A stretch of 64,000 nucleotides of DNA from Stomoxys calcitrans (lineage: Eukaryota; Arthropoda; Insecta; Diptera; Muscidae), in assembly GCF_963082655.1 (NCBI RefSeq), contig NC_081552.1, positions 96,957,592 to 97,021,591 on the forward strand, given 5' to 3'. The notes under the pieces are model-generated. The model did no database searches and was not told where the DNA came from. It saw only the letters and a list, made by a program, of their open reading frames with translations. Within the stretch, counting starts at the first letter, position 1. Each line of letters starts with the position of its first letter. Both the position numbers and the translations under genes were made by a program. Of this stretch, positions 23,926 through 34,373 are shown one piece after another.

Positions 23926-24473
23926 AATCTGTAAAATTTCTGCCAATTCGAATAAGAATTTCACCCTTAGGGACGTAAGTTGCAGGTAATGGGAGAAGAC
24001 GTTCTCCAAAATTCACCAAAATCGGATAAGAATTACACCCTCTAAAGGCTTAAGAAGTCAGTATCAAGGATCGGTTTATATCACAGCTATATCAAGCTAT
24101 GAACCGATTTGAACCATACTTAGCACAGTTTGCGGGTGTCATAAAAAAGCACTTCATTCACAATTTCAGCCAAATCGGATGGGAATTCAGACCTCTAGTG
24201 GCTCAAGAAGTCAAGACTCATAATCGGTTTATATGACAGCTTTATCAGGTTATAGACCGATTTGAACCAATTGTTGGAAATCATAACAAAACACCTCATG
24301 CAAAATCTCAGCATAATCGGATGAGAATTGACCACCTAGTGGCTCAAGAATTCATGATTCAAGGTCGGTTTATATGACAGCTATATCCGGTTATTGCACA
24401 AAGCTCAGTTGTTGGAAGCCATAATAAAACACCTTATGCAAAATATCAGCCAAATCGGATGTCTGTGTAAAAT
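23926..24473 (-). mobile_element. diverged family A internal units
   Basis: Several A-type units (GGCTCAAGAAGTCAAGACTC, TTTATATGACAGCTTTATCAG) without either terminus. More diverged than neighbouring A copies, so likely old. Confidence 0.65.
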
Positions 24474-25397
24474 ATCTGCATCGTGCTCTTCTATCAAATA
24501 CCATTTATTTAAACCCCATACTGCTATTAGTTTAAGGGGAGTTTATGTGATGAGGCGAATATTTTATTTGAGCCCCATGGTAAATATGTCCGACTTAGGG
24601 GTTTTTTTGGGGAGTGGGATGGTCGCCCAATCTCTTAGTCCTGAAAATATATCAGCATCTGGCTCTACTCCCAAATATCATTTATTTGAATTCCATGTTG
24701 ACATCACATACATGGTCTACTCCCAGATACCACTCACTTGAGCCCCATATTTCCATAGTCGCCAAACATATCTAGTTTGGGGGTGTTTTTGGGGATGGGT
24801 CGGCCCCTCAATGACTTGGCCCTGAAAATATATATCAGATTAGTGTTCTGCTCTAAAATACCTCTTATTTGAACCCCATATTGCAATGGTCAGAACAAAG
24901 TTCCTATTTGGCTGGTTTTATGGGTGTGGGGTGGCCCCATAGACACTTTTCCCGTATATTAATATCAGATCCCTACTTTACTCCCAAAGAATTTTCATTT
25001 GAGCCCCATATTGATATGGTCGTGAATTTGGCCTTTTTAGGGGGGTGTTTTTGGGGAGGGACGGCCCCCAGAGCACTTGGACCCACATTTGGGTATTCTA
25101 CAGTCAAATACCCTTTATTTAAGCCCCATGTGGCCATGATCAATAAATAAGTCCTGTTTGGGTGGTGTTTTGAGGAAGGGGTGCACCCGCAGTTACTTGG
25201 TCCCACATTTGGATATAAAATTCGTATTCTACTCGCAAATTTAAGTCCCATATCGCTATGGTCGGTAAATATGTCCGATTTAGGAGTGTTTTGGGGGTTG
25301 GAGTGGAGTCCCCCAAACACTTGGTGCGACAAGTGGATATCAGATACGTTTTCTACTCTAAAATACCTTTCATTTGAGTCCCATATTTTCGTGATTG

Positions 25398-25447
<50 letters not shown>

Positions 25448-25720
25448 GGTTTTGGAGGTGGGGTGGCTCCCCCAGGCACCCCATCCGAAGTTTATATACC
25501 AACTTTTTGTTTTCACGTTACTTTAAGGGAGCACACAAAATTTCGCTTAAATCGGCATACCTATCTCCGAGTTCTGGCGTTTCTGAATAATGGGATAAGG
25601 GGAAGGATCCGCCCCCTTTACTACAGTAGCGCTAAGGTTTGCATCTTCGCCTATGACACCAAACGAATCGTCATTATTTTGGAGCAAGGCGGCCTACATT
25701 GTCCATTGTACCAAATTAAT
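24474..25720 (-). mobile_element. family C element with expanded (TA)n
   Basis: C units throughout (CCCATATTGCAATGGTCAG, TGTTTTTGGGGAGGGACGG), then GGTCTATATA expanded to 22 TA repeats at 25401-25444, then GTAGGTTTTGGAGG and the C stretch AAATTTCGCTTAAATCGG. The C 5' terminus is not present. Short frames here come from the repeat, not from genes. Confidence 0.8.
25401..25444. repeat. (TA)22 microsatellite
   Basis: Uninterrupted TA run where other C copies have only TCTAAATATATATTTGG (12169) or TCTATATATACATCTGG (35936). Confidence 0.97.
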
Positions 25721-26733
25721 TAAATCACACAGTATTCTGTTGGGTTATTATGATTGATAGACTGTTTGGGGTGAGATAGTCCCCTAGAAGTATAACCAGA
25801 TTCGCAGGCCACAACCTCATATAACATTTTTAATTCCATATTGTCGTAATAGGTCTATACAGCCATTTTGGTGGGGGCGTTTAAGGAAGGTTGTGCTAAA
25901 CACCTCTTCTGCCACTGGAGCACAAATTAGAATATCGCGTTCCACTCAAAAATATCTATCGCTTGGTTCCTCATCGTCTTAATAGGTCAACTAATTTAGA
26001 AGCTAAAACGCTACCTAGATACTTGGAAACAAATTTGAATGTCATACTCTTAACCTACTCCCAAATTCCTTTCAATTGATATGGCCATGACAGACTAATA
26101 TGCGCATTTGAGGGACTTTTGGAGGTGGGACGACCCCCGATTATTTGGACCTCATTTTTTATGTCATATTCGTAATCTAGAGCCGAATACCTTTCATTTG
26201 AGTACCATATTGATAAGAATGTCTAATATTTTTTTTTTTGAGGGAGTTTTTGGGATGGGATGGCCCCCTGGTTATTTGGACCCAACTTTTAATACCATGT
26301 TATTCTCCAATACCTTTCATTTGATAACTATATTGTTCCTATCGGTTTTCGTGGTAACGGGGGAGGGTCCGCAAGCTTTCAATAACAACAAATTATATAG
26401 TCTATACCTCCATCTTGATCATATTCGTAATCTACCCCTTAATACCTTTCATTCGTGCTTAAGACTGTCATTATCGCCTAATAAACCTATTTTAGGGGTC
26501 TTCGGGTCAAGACGGCCCCCAATTACTTGGACTCAATATTAAATGAGAAATTCGTCCTGAATACCTTTTATTTGAGTCCTAGATTGTAGCGATCGGGCCA
26601 CTTTTTTTTGGGTCGTACTTTTGGGTTAAGGGCGAGAATCCGACCCCCTTCAAAAATCAAAAAATTATTGTTCGTTCCAGACCACTCCCCACAATCTGTG
26701 AAAATTTGAAGAAAATCGGTTCAGTCGTTCAAA
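25721..26733 (-). mobile_element. old family C copy
   Basis: Divergent C-like units (ATACCTTTCATTTGAG, GGGATGGGATGGCCCC) ending in GAAAATCGGTTCAGTCG, the conserved 5'-proximal C segment. No coding frame of interest. Confidence 0.6.
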
Positions 26734-27123
26734 TACCTCTTATTTAAACCCCACATTGCAATGATCAGTAAAAGTCCTTCATGGGGTGTGGTAGACCCAC
26801 AGAGACTTGGTACCAAAAGTGAAAGTAAATTTCGTGGTCTACTCCAAAAGACCTTTCATTTAAGATCCATATTGGCATAGTCGGTACATATGTGCGATTT
26901 GAGGTGTTTTTTGGGGGGTGGGGTAACATAAGAAACACTTAGACCAATAATTGGCTACCAGATTCGTTTTCTAATCACAGATAACTTTAATTTGATTCAT
27001 ATATTATAGTGATTGATCTATAAATCCGTTTGGTGGGTTTTGGTACCAAATTTTTGTTTTTAGGTTGCTGTAAGTGTGCAAAAAAATTTTCACTTAAATC
27101 GACCTACTCATCTACGAGATCCC
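26734..27123 (-). mobile_element. family C fragment, left partner of an inverted pair
   Basis: C units continuing to CACTTAAATCGACCTACTC. It meets family F at 27124. On the other side of F, C resumes in the opposite orientation. Confidence 0.65.
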
Positions 27124-27262
27124 ATCTACGCCATCTACTGGCGGCTCCAATTGGATCAGCTAAATCCAATTGAAAACAGCAGGTAGATGGCTCTAATTTT
27201 AATGTTGGTGCTACTCGCTTCTAGTGGATCATCATATGGTGGTTGTCTATAAATGACTATAT
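27124..27262. mobile_element. hairpin-rich repeat, family F copy 1
   Basis: Contains CAATTGGAT, a 7-bp spacer, then ATCCAATTG, and ends with GTTGTCTATAAATGACTATA. The same phrases in the same order occur at 59940-60115, so this is a dispersed element of about 140-170 bp. No coding capacity. Confidence 0.7.
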
Positions 27263-28140
27263 GGCCCTCCCCCTTACCCCAACTTTCAAAAACACCAGAT
27301 CCCGGAGATGCGTGCTCCGATTTAAGCAAAATTTTGTATACCACCGTATGGTACCCCAAAAACATGAAATTGGTATACAATTTTGGGGTCAATTAACATG
27401 GGGGGACGCCGCATTCCAAAATCCACCCGAACGGGCATGTGTACCGATTGGGACATTATGGGTATCAAATGAAAGGTATTTAAGAGTAGAGTACAGACTT
27501 GGTATACAAATTTCACTCTTAATTTTCGGGGTCCCAACCCCCAAAAAAGACCCAGGGGGCACTTTCACTGCTTTGGGCAATATGGGTATCAAATGAAAGG
27601 TATTTAAGAGTATAGTAAGAACTTGGCGTTAAAATGTTACGCTAAGTGTCGGGGGTCATCCACCCCCAAAAACACCACCCAACAGGACTCTTTTACCGCT
27701 TTGGGCAATATGGGTATCTAATGAAAAGTACTTAAAAGTAAAATACAAATCAGACACAAAATATTATTTTTTGGTGTCTGAGGGCCCACTCCACTCCCCA
27801 AAACCCCCCAGCAGGACAAATTTTTCTGATTTGGACAATATGGATATCAAATGAAGGGGGAGTGGGCGCCTCCCCACTCCCAAAACTCCTAAACAGGACA
27901 TATTTACCGATTGGGACAATATGGGTATCAAACGAAGGATATTTGAAAGCTGAGTACACATCTGTTAAATTAATTTGGTCCAAGGTGTCTACGGGGGCTC
28001 CACAACCCCAAAAAACCCCAAAACAGTCGTAAATGTCCAACTTCACAAAATGGGTACCGAATGACAGGTCTTTGGGTGTTGACTTCAAATCTGGTATACA
28101 CATTTAGGACAGAGTCTGGAACCGGCTCACGCACTAAATG
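27263..28140 (+). mobile_element. family C copy, right partner of an inverted pair
   Basis: Reads TTTCAAAAACACCAGATCCC, then GATTTAAGCAAAATTTTG, then units with AATATGGGTATCAAATGAAA. This is the reverse of the C sequence to the left of F. Neither CTAG nor TC end is visible. Confidence 0.7.
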
Positions 28141-28314
28141 GTCTTCAATAGGACGTGAAGTTCGATCGGGATAGTATGTCAATTAAAAGAAAGGTCTATG
28201 ACAGTATATTTCGAATGTAATGTCGATGTAAGGATTCAAGTATCTGGGTCATGTCCTGCCATTCCGCAGGACAAGTAGATCGCGACGATAAAATTCTCTA
28301 ATTAATAGTCGTTT

Positions 28315-28356
<42 letters not shown>
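28141..28356. repeat. unclassified stretch ending in (TA)20
   Basis: From 28141 unclassified, including GCGACGATAAAATTCTC. The (TA)n runs from 28317 to 28356 without interruption. Confidence 0.6.
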
Positions 28357-28358
<2 letters not shown>

Positions 28359-28600
28359 AACGGGCTGGACAGATAGGAGCGGGCTGGACAGAGCCCGCTC
28401 CGCTGCGCCTTCTTTCATTCTCTTATTTTATCTGAGCCCTATACGGTCACGTTAGGAAATAAGTCTTAAGGGGAGGGTCTGTCCAGTAAAGTTCGAATGT
28501 AAGATCTACTTCATTCTCTTCGATTTGGTGGTGGATGGAAGTATGCAAGCTCTCTGCCCCGAAAGTGGATATCAGATTCACACTCCTAATCTAGATAGAT
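28357..28600 (-). mobile_element. family C, 3' end with rearranged tip
   Basis: Contains GCCCGCTCCGCTGCGCCTTC, the C 3'-proximal motif. In front of it CGGGCTGGACAG occurs twice and forms a 10-bp hairpin (GGAGCGGGCT/AGCCCGCTCC, 28376-28401). No CTAG terminus. Confidence 0.65.
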
Positions 28601-28954
28601 ATATTAGGCTCAAATCGGTCGGCATTAAGAAGTTCCATCTCCTAATCTATAAAGTTAAATAATAAAATGATACGATCAATTTTAGTTTACCTACGATGTA
28701 AATGTTGTAAAATTCTTCCATTATGAATGGGAGTCAACCACACGGGACGAACATTCATTAAAATTCTTTTTATAACGAATTTATTTTTATTTTCCACCGG
28801 CAATGTTTGAATATCATCGGCTCACAAGCCGGTAATAGGGAGTAAATGCCAAAAGAAATGCAGCCAAGTAGTGATGGTGAAGGATTCTATTTTACCGAAA
28901 GTTTATTTGTTTGTTATATGACTGGTTGGCAAAGACCAAAAAGTTTGCAACTTT
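28601..28954. other. unclassified spacer
   Basis: No repeat family recognised. Short open frames occur but none resembles a protein I know. Confidence 0.35.
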
Positions 28955-29682
28955 CGATCAAGAAACCAGTAGAGCAAAAGTCGAGCATAGCCGACTGTAT
29001 ATTACCCAACACTATATCCAATTCTTCACCCATTTTGATGGATCTCTGTGAGCCAATATGTTCAAACTGTAATAACTACGGTTGACAAAGGACAACATTG
29101 TTGCAAATTAGCCTAAATCTGACAAGCATATATATGGGAGCTTATTTTGAACCGATTTCGAGCAAACTTCTCAGATAATGTGGTAGTCGTTAATGAAGCG
29201 TTGGGGTGTAAATCTGGCGATACACATATATGACAGCTGTATCTAAATCTGAACCGGTTTCTATGAAATTCGCCAGTAATATCGAGTGTCATAAGAAAAT
29301 CTTTCCTGCAAAATTTTGAGGGAATCGGTTAAAAAATGAGGACTTTCTCGCAATATTTCTCAAAATCGGTTGAACATATATATGAGAGCTACATCTAAAT
29401 CTGAACCGATTTTTTCCAATTTCAGTAGGCTTCGTCTCTAGGTCGAAAAACATGCCTGTACCAAATTTGAAGACGATCGGAGAAAACTGCGACCTGTATT
29501 TTGTACACAAATTAACATGAAGAGACGGACGGACAGACAGACAGACGTACATAGCAAAATCGAATCAGAAAGTTATTCTGAGTCGATCGGTATACTTATT
29601 AATCTCTCTTCTTTTTGAGTGTTACAAACAAATGCACTAAGTTATAACACCCTGTACCACAGTAGTGATGTAGGGTTTAAAA
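28955..29682 (-). mobile_element. family D element
   Basis: Right end GTTATAACACCCTGTACCAC; a GACA tract near 29521-29550 (GTCY on the minus strand); units with ATATATGAGAGCTACATC and TATGACAGCTGTATC; left end near GCCGACTGTATATTACCC. Clearest D copy here, comparable with 5940-6640. Confidence 0.75.
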
Positions 29683-30364
29683 AGGGGTTTTAGCAACCAA
29701 CACAGAAATTTCAACAACAGGACTTGCAGGATTAGGAACACGGGAAACAATGTTACAGCATCAACAACTTATGTACAATAGCTGCAACAGCAATAGCGAT
29801 AGCCAAATCAACTCTTAAAGTATCCCAGAATTTTTGTGATGAATGAGCTTTAAATTATGGTTGGCTAGGGATGTATCAACACATTGCACTCAAACTTGGA
29901 AACTTTTATGTTGCTGCAGCATTCTGAGAATGAAGAGTGCCAGTGTTGCCACTAAAATCTGGATGAGAAAAATGTTGGAAATTGGATTTACATCGTATCT
30001 GTGAATGATATCCATATTGGGCTAAGATATTTGCTTAACTGTCTTATGGAAGGAGTTTACTTTTGTCTTGTGATTAATAAAATCGCTTAATTAACAAAGT
30101 CGTATTCATATGCACCGAAGTATGCGACGTCATGAACTATCTCAAATTGAAGCAAAGTTAAATGAAAACAATTTGGACGGTATAGGGAAGCTATGTCTTA
30201 ACTTGGACAGATTTTAATGTTGCCTATTGATATATCGAATAGCATCTCATCTCATCTCAGTCATGTTAGATTTTTTTAAGTTCTGACTAAAATTGTGGGT
30301 ACTTCAGCCAAAAAAAAAAAAAAAAAAAATTCAATTGGAATGAAAGCCATATATGAATGCGGTA
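29683..30364. other. unclassified sequence with poly(A)
   Basis: Low-copy-looking. A 20-base A run at 30310-30329 could be a retroposon tail, but no retroposon body is recognisable beside it. No convincing frame. Confidence 0.4.
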
Positions 30365-30404
30365 TTTAAGAAGAATTTGTGCAAAATTTCAAGCGGCTAA
30401 CTTA
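30365..30404 (-). mobile_element. family A fragment
   Basis: AGAAGAATTTGTGCAAAATT and TCAAGCGGCTAACTTAAC match the A segment just inside its GTCY tract. Only about 40 bp remain. Confidence 0.6.
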
Positions 30405-30424
30405 ACACTCAACGAGATTTGTTA

Positions 30425-30560
30425 TTCAAAATAGCTAAAATGTTTGCTGAAACAACAGTTTTTGTTTGCTGAAAAGAGAAAGCAGTCATGATTGCTGTTT
30501 CAGCAAACATTATACTGATATTTTAGCAAACATTTCGTACTGCTTTTTCAACTAACAAGA
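30425..30560. repeat. TGTTTGCTGAAA hairpin repeat
   Basis: AATGTTTGCTGAAACAACAGT (30439-30459) faces a near-complementary copy at 30491-30511. Further partial copies stand at 30463 and 30521. Looks like a MITE-type terminal repeat, family unknown. Confidence 0.6.
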
Positions 30561-30655
30561 TCTGCAGTTTTCAATTCCGAACCTATAAAGTATATATATC
30601 CTTGATCATCGTAAAACCTAAGACGATCTGACCATGTCGGTCTGTATGTTGAAAT
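30561..30655 (+). mobile_element. mini-me core fragment (B-like)
   Basis: CCGAACCTATAAAGTATATA, CCTTGATCATCG and GTCGGTCTGTATG keep the mini-me/DINE-1 core and a vestigial GTCY tract. Both flanks are absent. Confidence 0.65.
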
Positions 30656-30913
30656 CAGGCCGAAATACAAATTTTGCCCATGAACATACCACTAAGGAAC
30701 ATGGGCAAACTTCTCACATATCAATGAGTGCAGTCCGATTCAAGTTTTAAGCCCTTTGATAAGGGGCCTCCTTTTTATAGCCGAGTTCGAACGGCGTGCC
30801 GCAGTGCAACACCTCTTTCGAGAGAAGTTTTACATGGCATAGTACCTCAAAAATGTTGCCAGCATTAGGAGGGGAAAACCACCGTTGAAAATTTTCTTCT
30901 GATGGTCTCGCCA

Positions 30914-30925
30914 GGTTTCGAACCC
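30914..30925 (-). promoter_or_regulatory. pol III B box of the SINE
   Basis: GGGTTCGAAACC on the minus strand contains the full B-box consensus GGTTCGANNCC. Confidence 0.85.
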
Positions 30926-30949
30926 AGGGGTTCAGCGTCATAGGCGGAC

Positions 30950-30970
30950 ATGCTAACCTCTGCGCTACGG
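30950..30970 (-). promoter_or_regulatory. pol III A box of the SINE
   Basis: TAGCGCAGAGGTTAG on the minus strand fits the tRNA A-box pattern. It lies about 40 bp upstream of the B box, the spacing found in tRNA genes. Confidence 0.8.
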
Positions 30971-31059
30971 TGGCCTCCAGATAGATCGATTCTCAGATAG
31001 ATCTATTAAATCTTTCAGTTAATTAAATTGATAACATAGGTGCCGAAAAGGATTATTGG

Positions 31060-32372
31060 CATAGTTGGTTTTATAATAAGAAATTTTCAAAAGATCAAAA
31101 TATCTGGTAGGTCTGATAGGAACGTTAAAGAAAATTCGACTCAAAAGAAAGCAGGAATCTATTTGGCCATGAATTCATTTAGTCAAAAACAGTTGGTCTA
31201 GAAGAAATCTAAGGTCATTTAAGCTATAGACTACTTCAAGTTGATTGGAACCAAAAAAGTAGCTAGTTTTAAGAGAGGTTTTTCTTCAAAATGATATGTG
31301 TTTGCATTTGGATATACTAAGTTCCATAAAGATCTGGTTGCACCATTCGTAAAGAGTATCAAGGTCATACTGAAGATAACACTCTTCATCAGAGTCTCTC
31401 GTTGATCTGAAGATCTTTACATCATCAAAATATTCGAGTGCTTTAAAGTAAAAGGAAGATCGTTTATGAACAAAGAAAACAGCACAGGGCCAAGATGACT
31501 ACCCTGTGGAACACCTGAAGAGACATCAATTGATTTGGAAACTGCATTACCAAATTTAACACTTTAAGTACGTCCAGTCAGATATGATCTGATCCACTTT
31601 AGTAAAGATGGGTTGAAACCAATAAGATCTATTTTTCTTAACAGAAGTTTGTGGTTGGCTTTATCAAATGCTTTACTAAAGTCGGTATATATACAATAGC
31701 ATCCGTTTGGTAGCGTTCCCTAAAGCCATCATTGACCAAACAAGTAAATTCTAAAATATTTGTTATCGTCGATTTCGATTTCCGGAACCCATGTTGGTAG
31801 GGAGACAATATAGAAGAGACTTGATGTGAAATAGTATCAGTCAGAATTTCTCTAATAGCTTCGGAATAGCATTCAAAATTGAAATGTACAGGGGCATTTC
31901 AATTAGAAACCTCATTGCGATTTCCGGCTTTAAATAACGGTCTTATATAAGATTGCTTCCACAATTCCGGCAGATATCCATGCTTTAATGAACTGTTGAA
32001 AAGGGGATACGAAAGTTTGAGAGCGTAATGCTTTAAAATGTTCGATACAATTCCATCTGGACCGGGATTAAAATTCATCTTCAGTGACCTTAAATTTTCA
32101 AGTACTACGTTTTCGCCAATCCCAGACACATCTATAAAAGCTGAATTGTTGATTTTGTATAGATATGTTCCACATAAATCATAATAATTATCTGAGTAAG
32201 TAGTGCTAAAAAAGTCAGCAAAGATGTCGGCAATGCCTGAATCGTTATCAGATACTTTAGCTTTATAGCTAAGAAAGTTCGGCAAACTATTACAACGGCG
32301 CTTTGGATTTAGGATTTGATTTCAATTGATTTCTAATTTTATTCAAATAAATACCATACGCCAATTTGTTAT
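31060..32372 (-). pseudogene. non-LTR retrotransposon reverse transcriptase, decayed
   Basis: A broken RT of a jockey/CR1-like non-LTR retrotransposon, which copied element RNA into DNA at a nicked target. On the minus strand the pre-RT linker and fingers are open at 31899-32285 (FNPGPDGIVSNILKHY, then GYLPELWKQSYIRPLFKAG). Beyond a break come SPYQHGFRKSKST, YTDFSKAFDKANHKLL, SSGVPQGSHLGPVLFSLFIN and a damaged FDDVKIF in place of the catalytic YADD motif. Thumb-like YSLNDLRFLLDQL lies near 31200. There are several frameshifts, among them one in an A run near 32305 and one before YTDFS, plus stops such as the one after LTGRT. The endonuclease is absent: family A starts at 32369, just upstream. 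Clade is inferred from motif flavour only. Confidence 0.88.
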
Positions 32373-33205
32373 ACCCTCCACCATAAGATGGGGGGTATAC
32401 TAATTTCGTCATTCTGTTTGTAACTACTCGAAATATTCGTCTGAGACCCCATAAAGTATATATATTCTTGATCGTCGTGACATTTTATGTCGATCTAGCC
32501 ATGTCCGTCCGTCTGTCCGTCCGTCCGTCTGTCTGTCGAAAGCACGATAACTTCCGAAGGAGTAAAGCTAGCCGCTTGAAATTTTGCACAAATACTTCTT
32601 ATTAGTGTAGGTCGGTTGGTATTGTAAATGGGCCATATCGGTCCATGTTTTGATATAGCTGCCATATAAACCGATCTTGGGTCTTGACTTCTTGAACCTC
32701 TACAGTGCGCAATTCTTATCTGATTGGAATGAAATTTTGTACGACGTGTTTTGCTATGATATCCAACAACTGTGTCAAGTATAGTTCAAATCGGTTCATA
32801 ACCTGATATAGCTGCCATATAAATCGATCTTGGGTCTTGACTTCTTGAGCCTCTAGCGCGCGCAATTCTTATCCGATCAGAATGAAATTTTGCACGACGT
32901 GTTTTGTTATGATATCCAACAAGTGTGCCAAGTATAGTTCAAATCGGTCCATAACCTGATATAGCTGCCATTTAAACCGATCTTGGGTCTTGACTTCTTG
33001 AGCATCTACAGTGCGCAATTCTTATCCGATTTGAATGAATTTTTGCACGAAGTATTTCGTTATGATATCCAACAACTGTGTATGGTTCAAATCGGTTCAT
33101 AACCTGATATAGCTCTCATATAAACAGATCTGGGGATTTGACTTCATGAGCTTCTAGAGGGCGCAATTCCTATCCGATTTGGCTAAAATTTTGCATGACG
33201 TATTT
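32369..33205 (+). mobile_element. family A element, 3' truncated
   Basis: Starts TTATACCCTCCACCATAAGA, core TTCTTGATCGTCG, GTCCGTCCGTCTGTCCGTCC, then four to five ~153-bp units, stopping at GCATGACGTATTT where the hAT-like element begins. The palindrome end is missing. Confidence 0.9.
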
Positions 33206-33369
33206 GATGGGTTTACCGGGTAAATACCCAACGCTTGGGTATTTATGGGGTAAATACCCAATAAATATTTTTTTTTTTGGGTATTTATTTGGGTATTTAT
33301 AATTTTTCAGATAACTTGGGTATAAAAAAATTTCCAAACAATTTTTCATAAGTTCATTTTCCCTGTATA

Positions 33370-33965
33370 TAGACCAGACCGTCTGATCTCATAAAATGTG
33401 ATTTTAGTTATATTTTCAGACTTAAGGTTTGAGGCAATAAACTGGTAATTTGTCATCCCATTTCGATGAAATGTTGCACGGTGAGTTCTGATGGACCCCT
33501 ACCCATTGTTTGACGAACATATATACAGGAGCTATATCTAATTCTGAACCGATTTCGAGCTAACTCTCAAATAGTGTGGTAGTCGTCGGGGAAAGCGTTG
33601 TGCAAAATTTTGGCAAGATTGTTCAAAAAATGCGCATGCAGTTGCTCTTGGAGTGGAAATCGGCCGATATACGTATATGACAGCAATATCTAAATTCGAA
33701 CCGATTTTCATAAAATCCACCATTTATGTCGAGAGTTAAGAGAAAGTCCTTCCTTCCAATTTTTGAAAGAATCGTTCAACAAATGACCATTGTATTGCAA
33801 TATTACTGCAAATCGGACGAACATATATATGGGAGCTATATCTAAATCAGAACCTATGTTGACGAAACGTTATAGAAAGTCGTTGAGGAAAGAGTTGAAA
33901 AACATGTTAGGAAGATTGGTCAATAAATGCGCTTGTAGTGGCTCTAGAAGTATAAATCGGACGAA
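33370..33965 (-). mobile_element. family D sequence inside the hAT-like element
   Basis: Units ACATATATACAGGAGCTATA, GTATATGACAGCAATATC and ATATATGGGAGCTATATC with the ~150-bp D spacing. It lies entirely within the inverted termini, so it was either captured or inserted there. Confidence 0.6.
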
Positions 33966-33970
33966 ATATG

Positions 33971-34110
<140 letters not shown>

Positions 34111-34142
34111 CCAAGCGTTGGTATTTACCCGGTAAACCCATC

Positions 34143-34356
34143 TCTAGTAATTTGCAATAATGTTGTTTTTTGTGAACCTTTGTTGTTACATTTGCCTAAA
34201 ATTTGATACGGATTGCTTAATAACCCATCCGAAAGCATCCGCCGAAGTCCATCAATATTGGTTCAGAATTGGATATAGCTCCCACATTCTACTTAAATGA
34301 TAGGTGTCGGGTACTATACAGTCGGCACCGCCCGACATTTGCCCTCCCTTTCTGGA
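34143..34356 (+). mobile_element. family D, 3' fragment
   Basis: GGTTCAGAATTGGATATAGC followed by ACTATACAGTCGGCACCGCC, the reverse of the D end at 5965. Only the last unit and tip remain. Confidence 0.6.
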
Positions 34357-34373
34357 GCTTTTAGAGAGAGAGC

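Larger units (their letters stand above)
30656..30978 (-). mobile_element. tRNA-derived SINE with pol III promoter boxes
   Basis: Read on the minus strand: a tRNA-like head with A box TAGCGCAGAGGTTAG (30953-30967) and B box GGGTTCGAAACC (30914-30925), then a body with AACGGTGGTTTTCCCC, CTATAAAAAGGAGGCC and CATTGATATGTGAGAAG, then GCCCATGTTCCTTAGTGG. The boxes fit the TRGYNNARNGG and GGTTCRANNCC consensus, so the element could once be transcribed by RNA polymerase III. SINEs of this kind depend on a partner LINE. A body-only copy lies at 6641-6807. Confidence 0.88.

Noticed and set aside
24973..25723. Overlapping frames of 168 and 180 codons
   Set aside because: They lie in family C tandem units and run through the TA microsatellite; both strands are open because of repeat composition.
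28846..29085. 79-codon frame as a small gene
   Set aside because: Its second half is family D sequence and no protein family is recognisable in the first half.
30900..30978. A tRNA gene
   Set aside because: The A and B boxes are tRNA-like, but the sequence continues into a SINE body and I could not form a convincing full cloverleaf with an acceptor stem.
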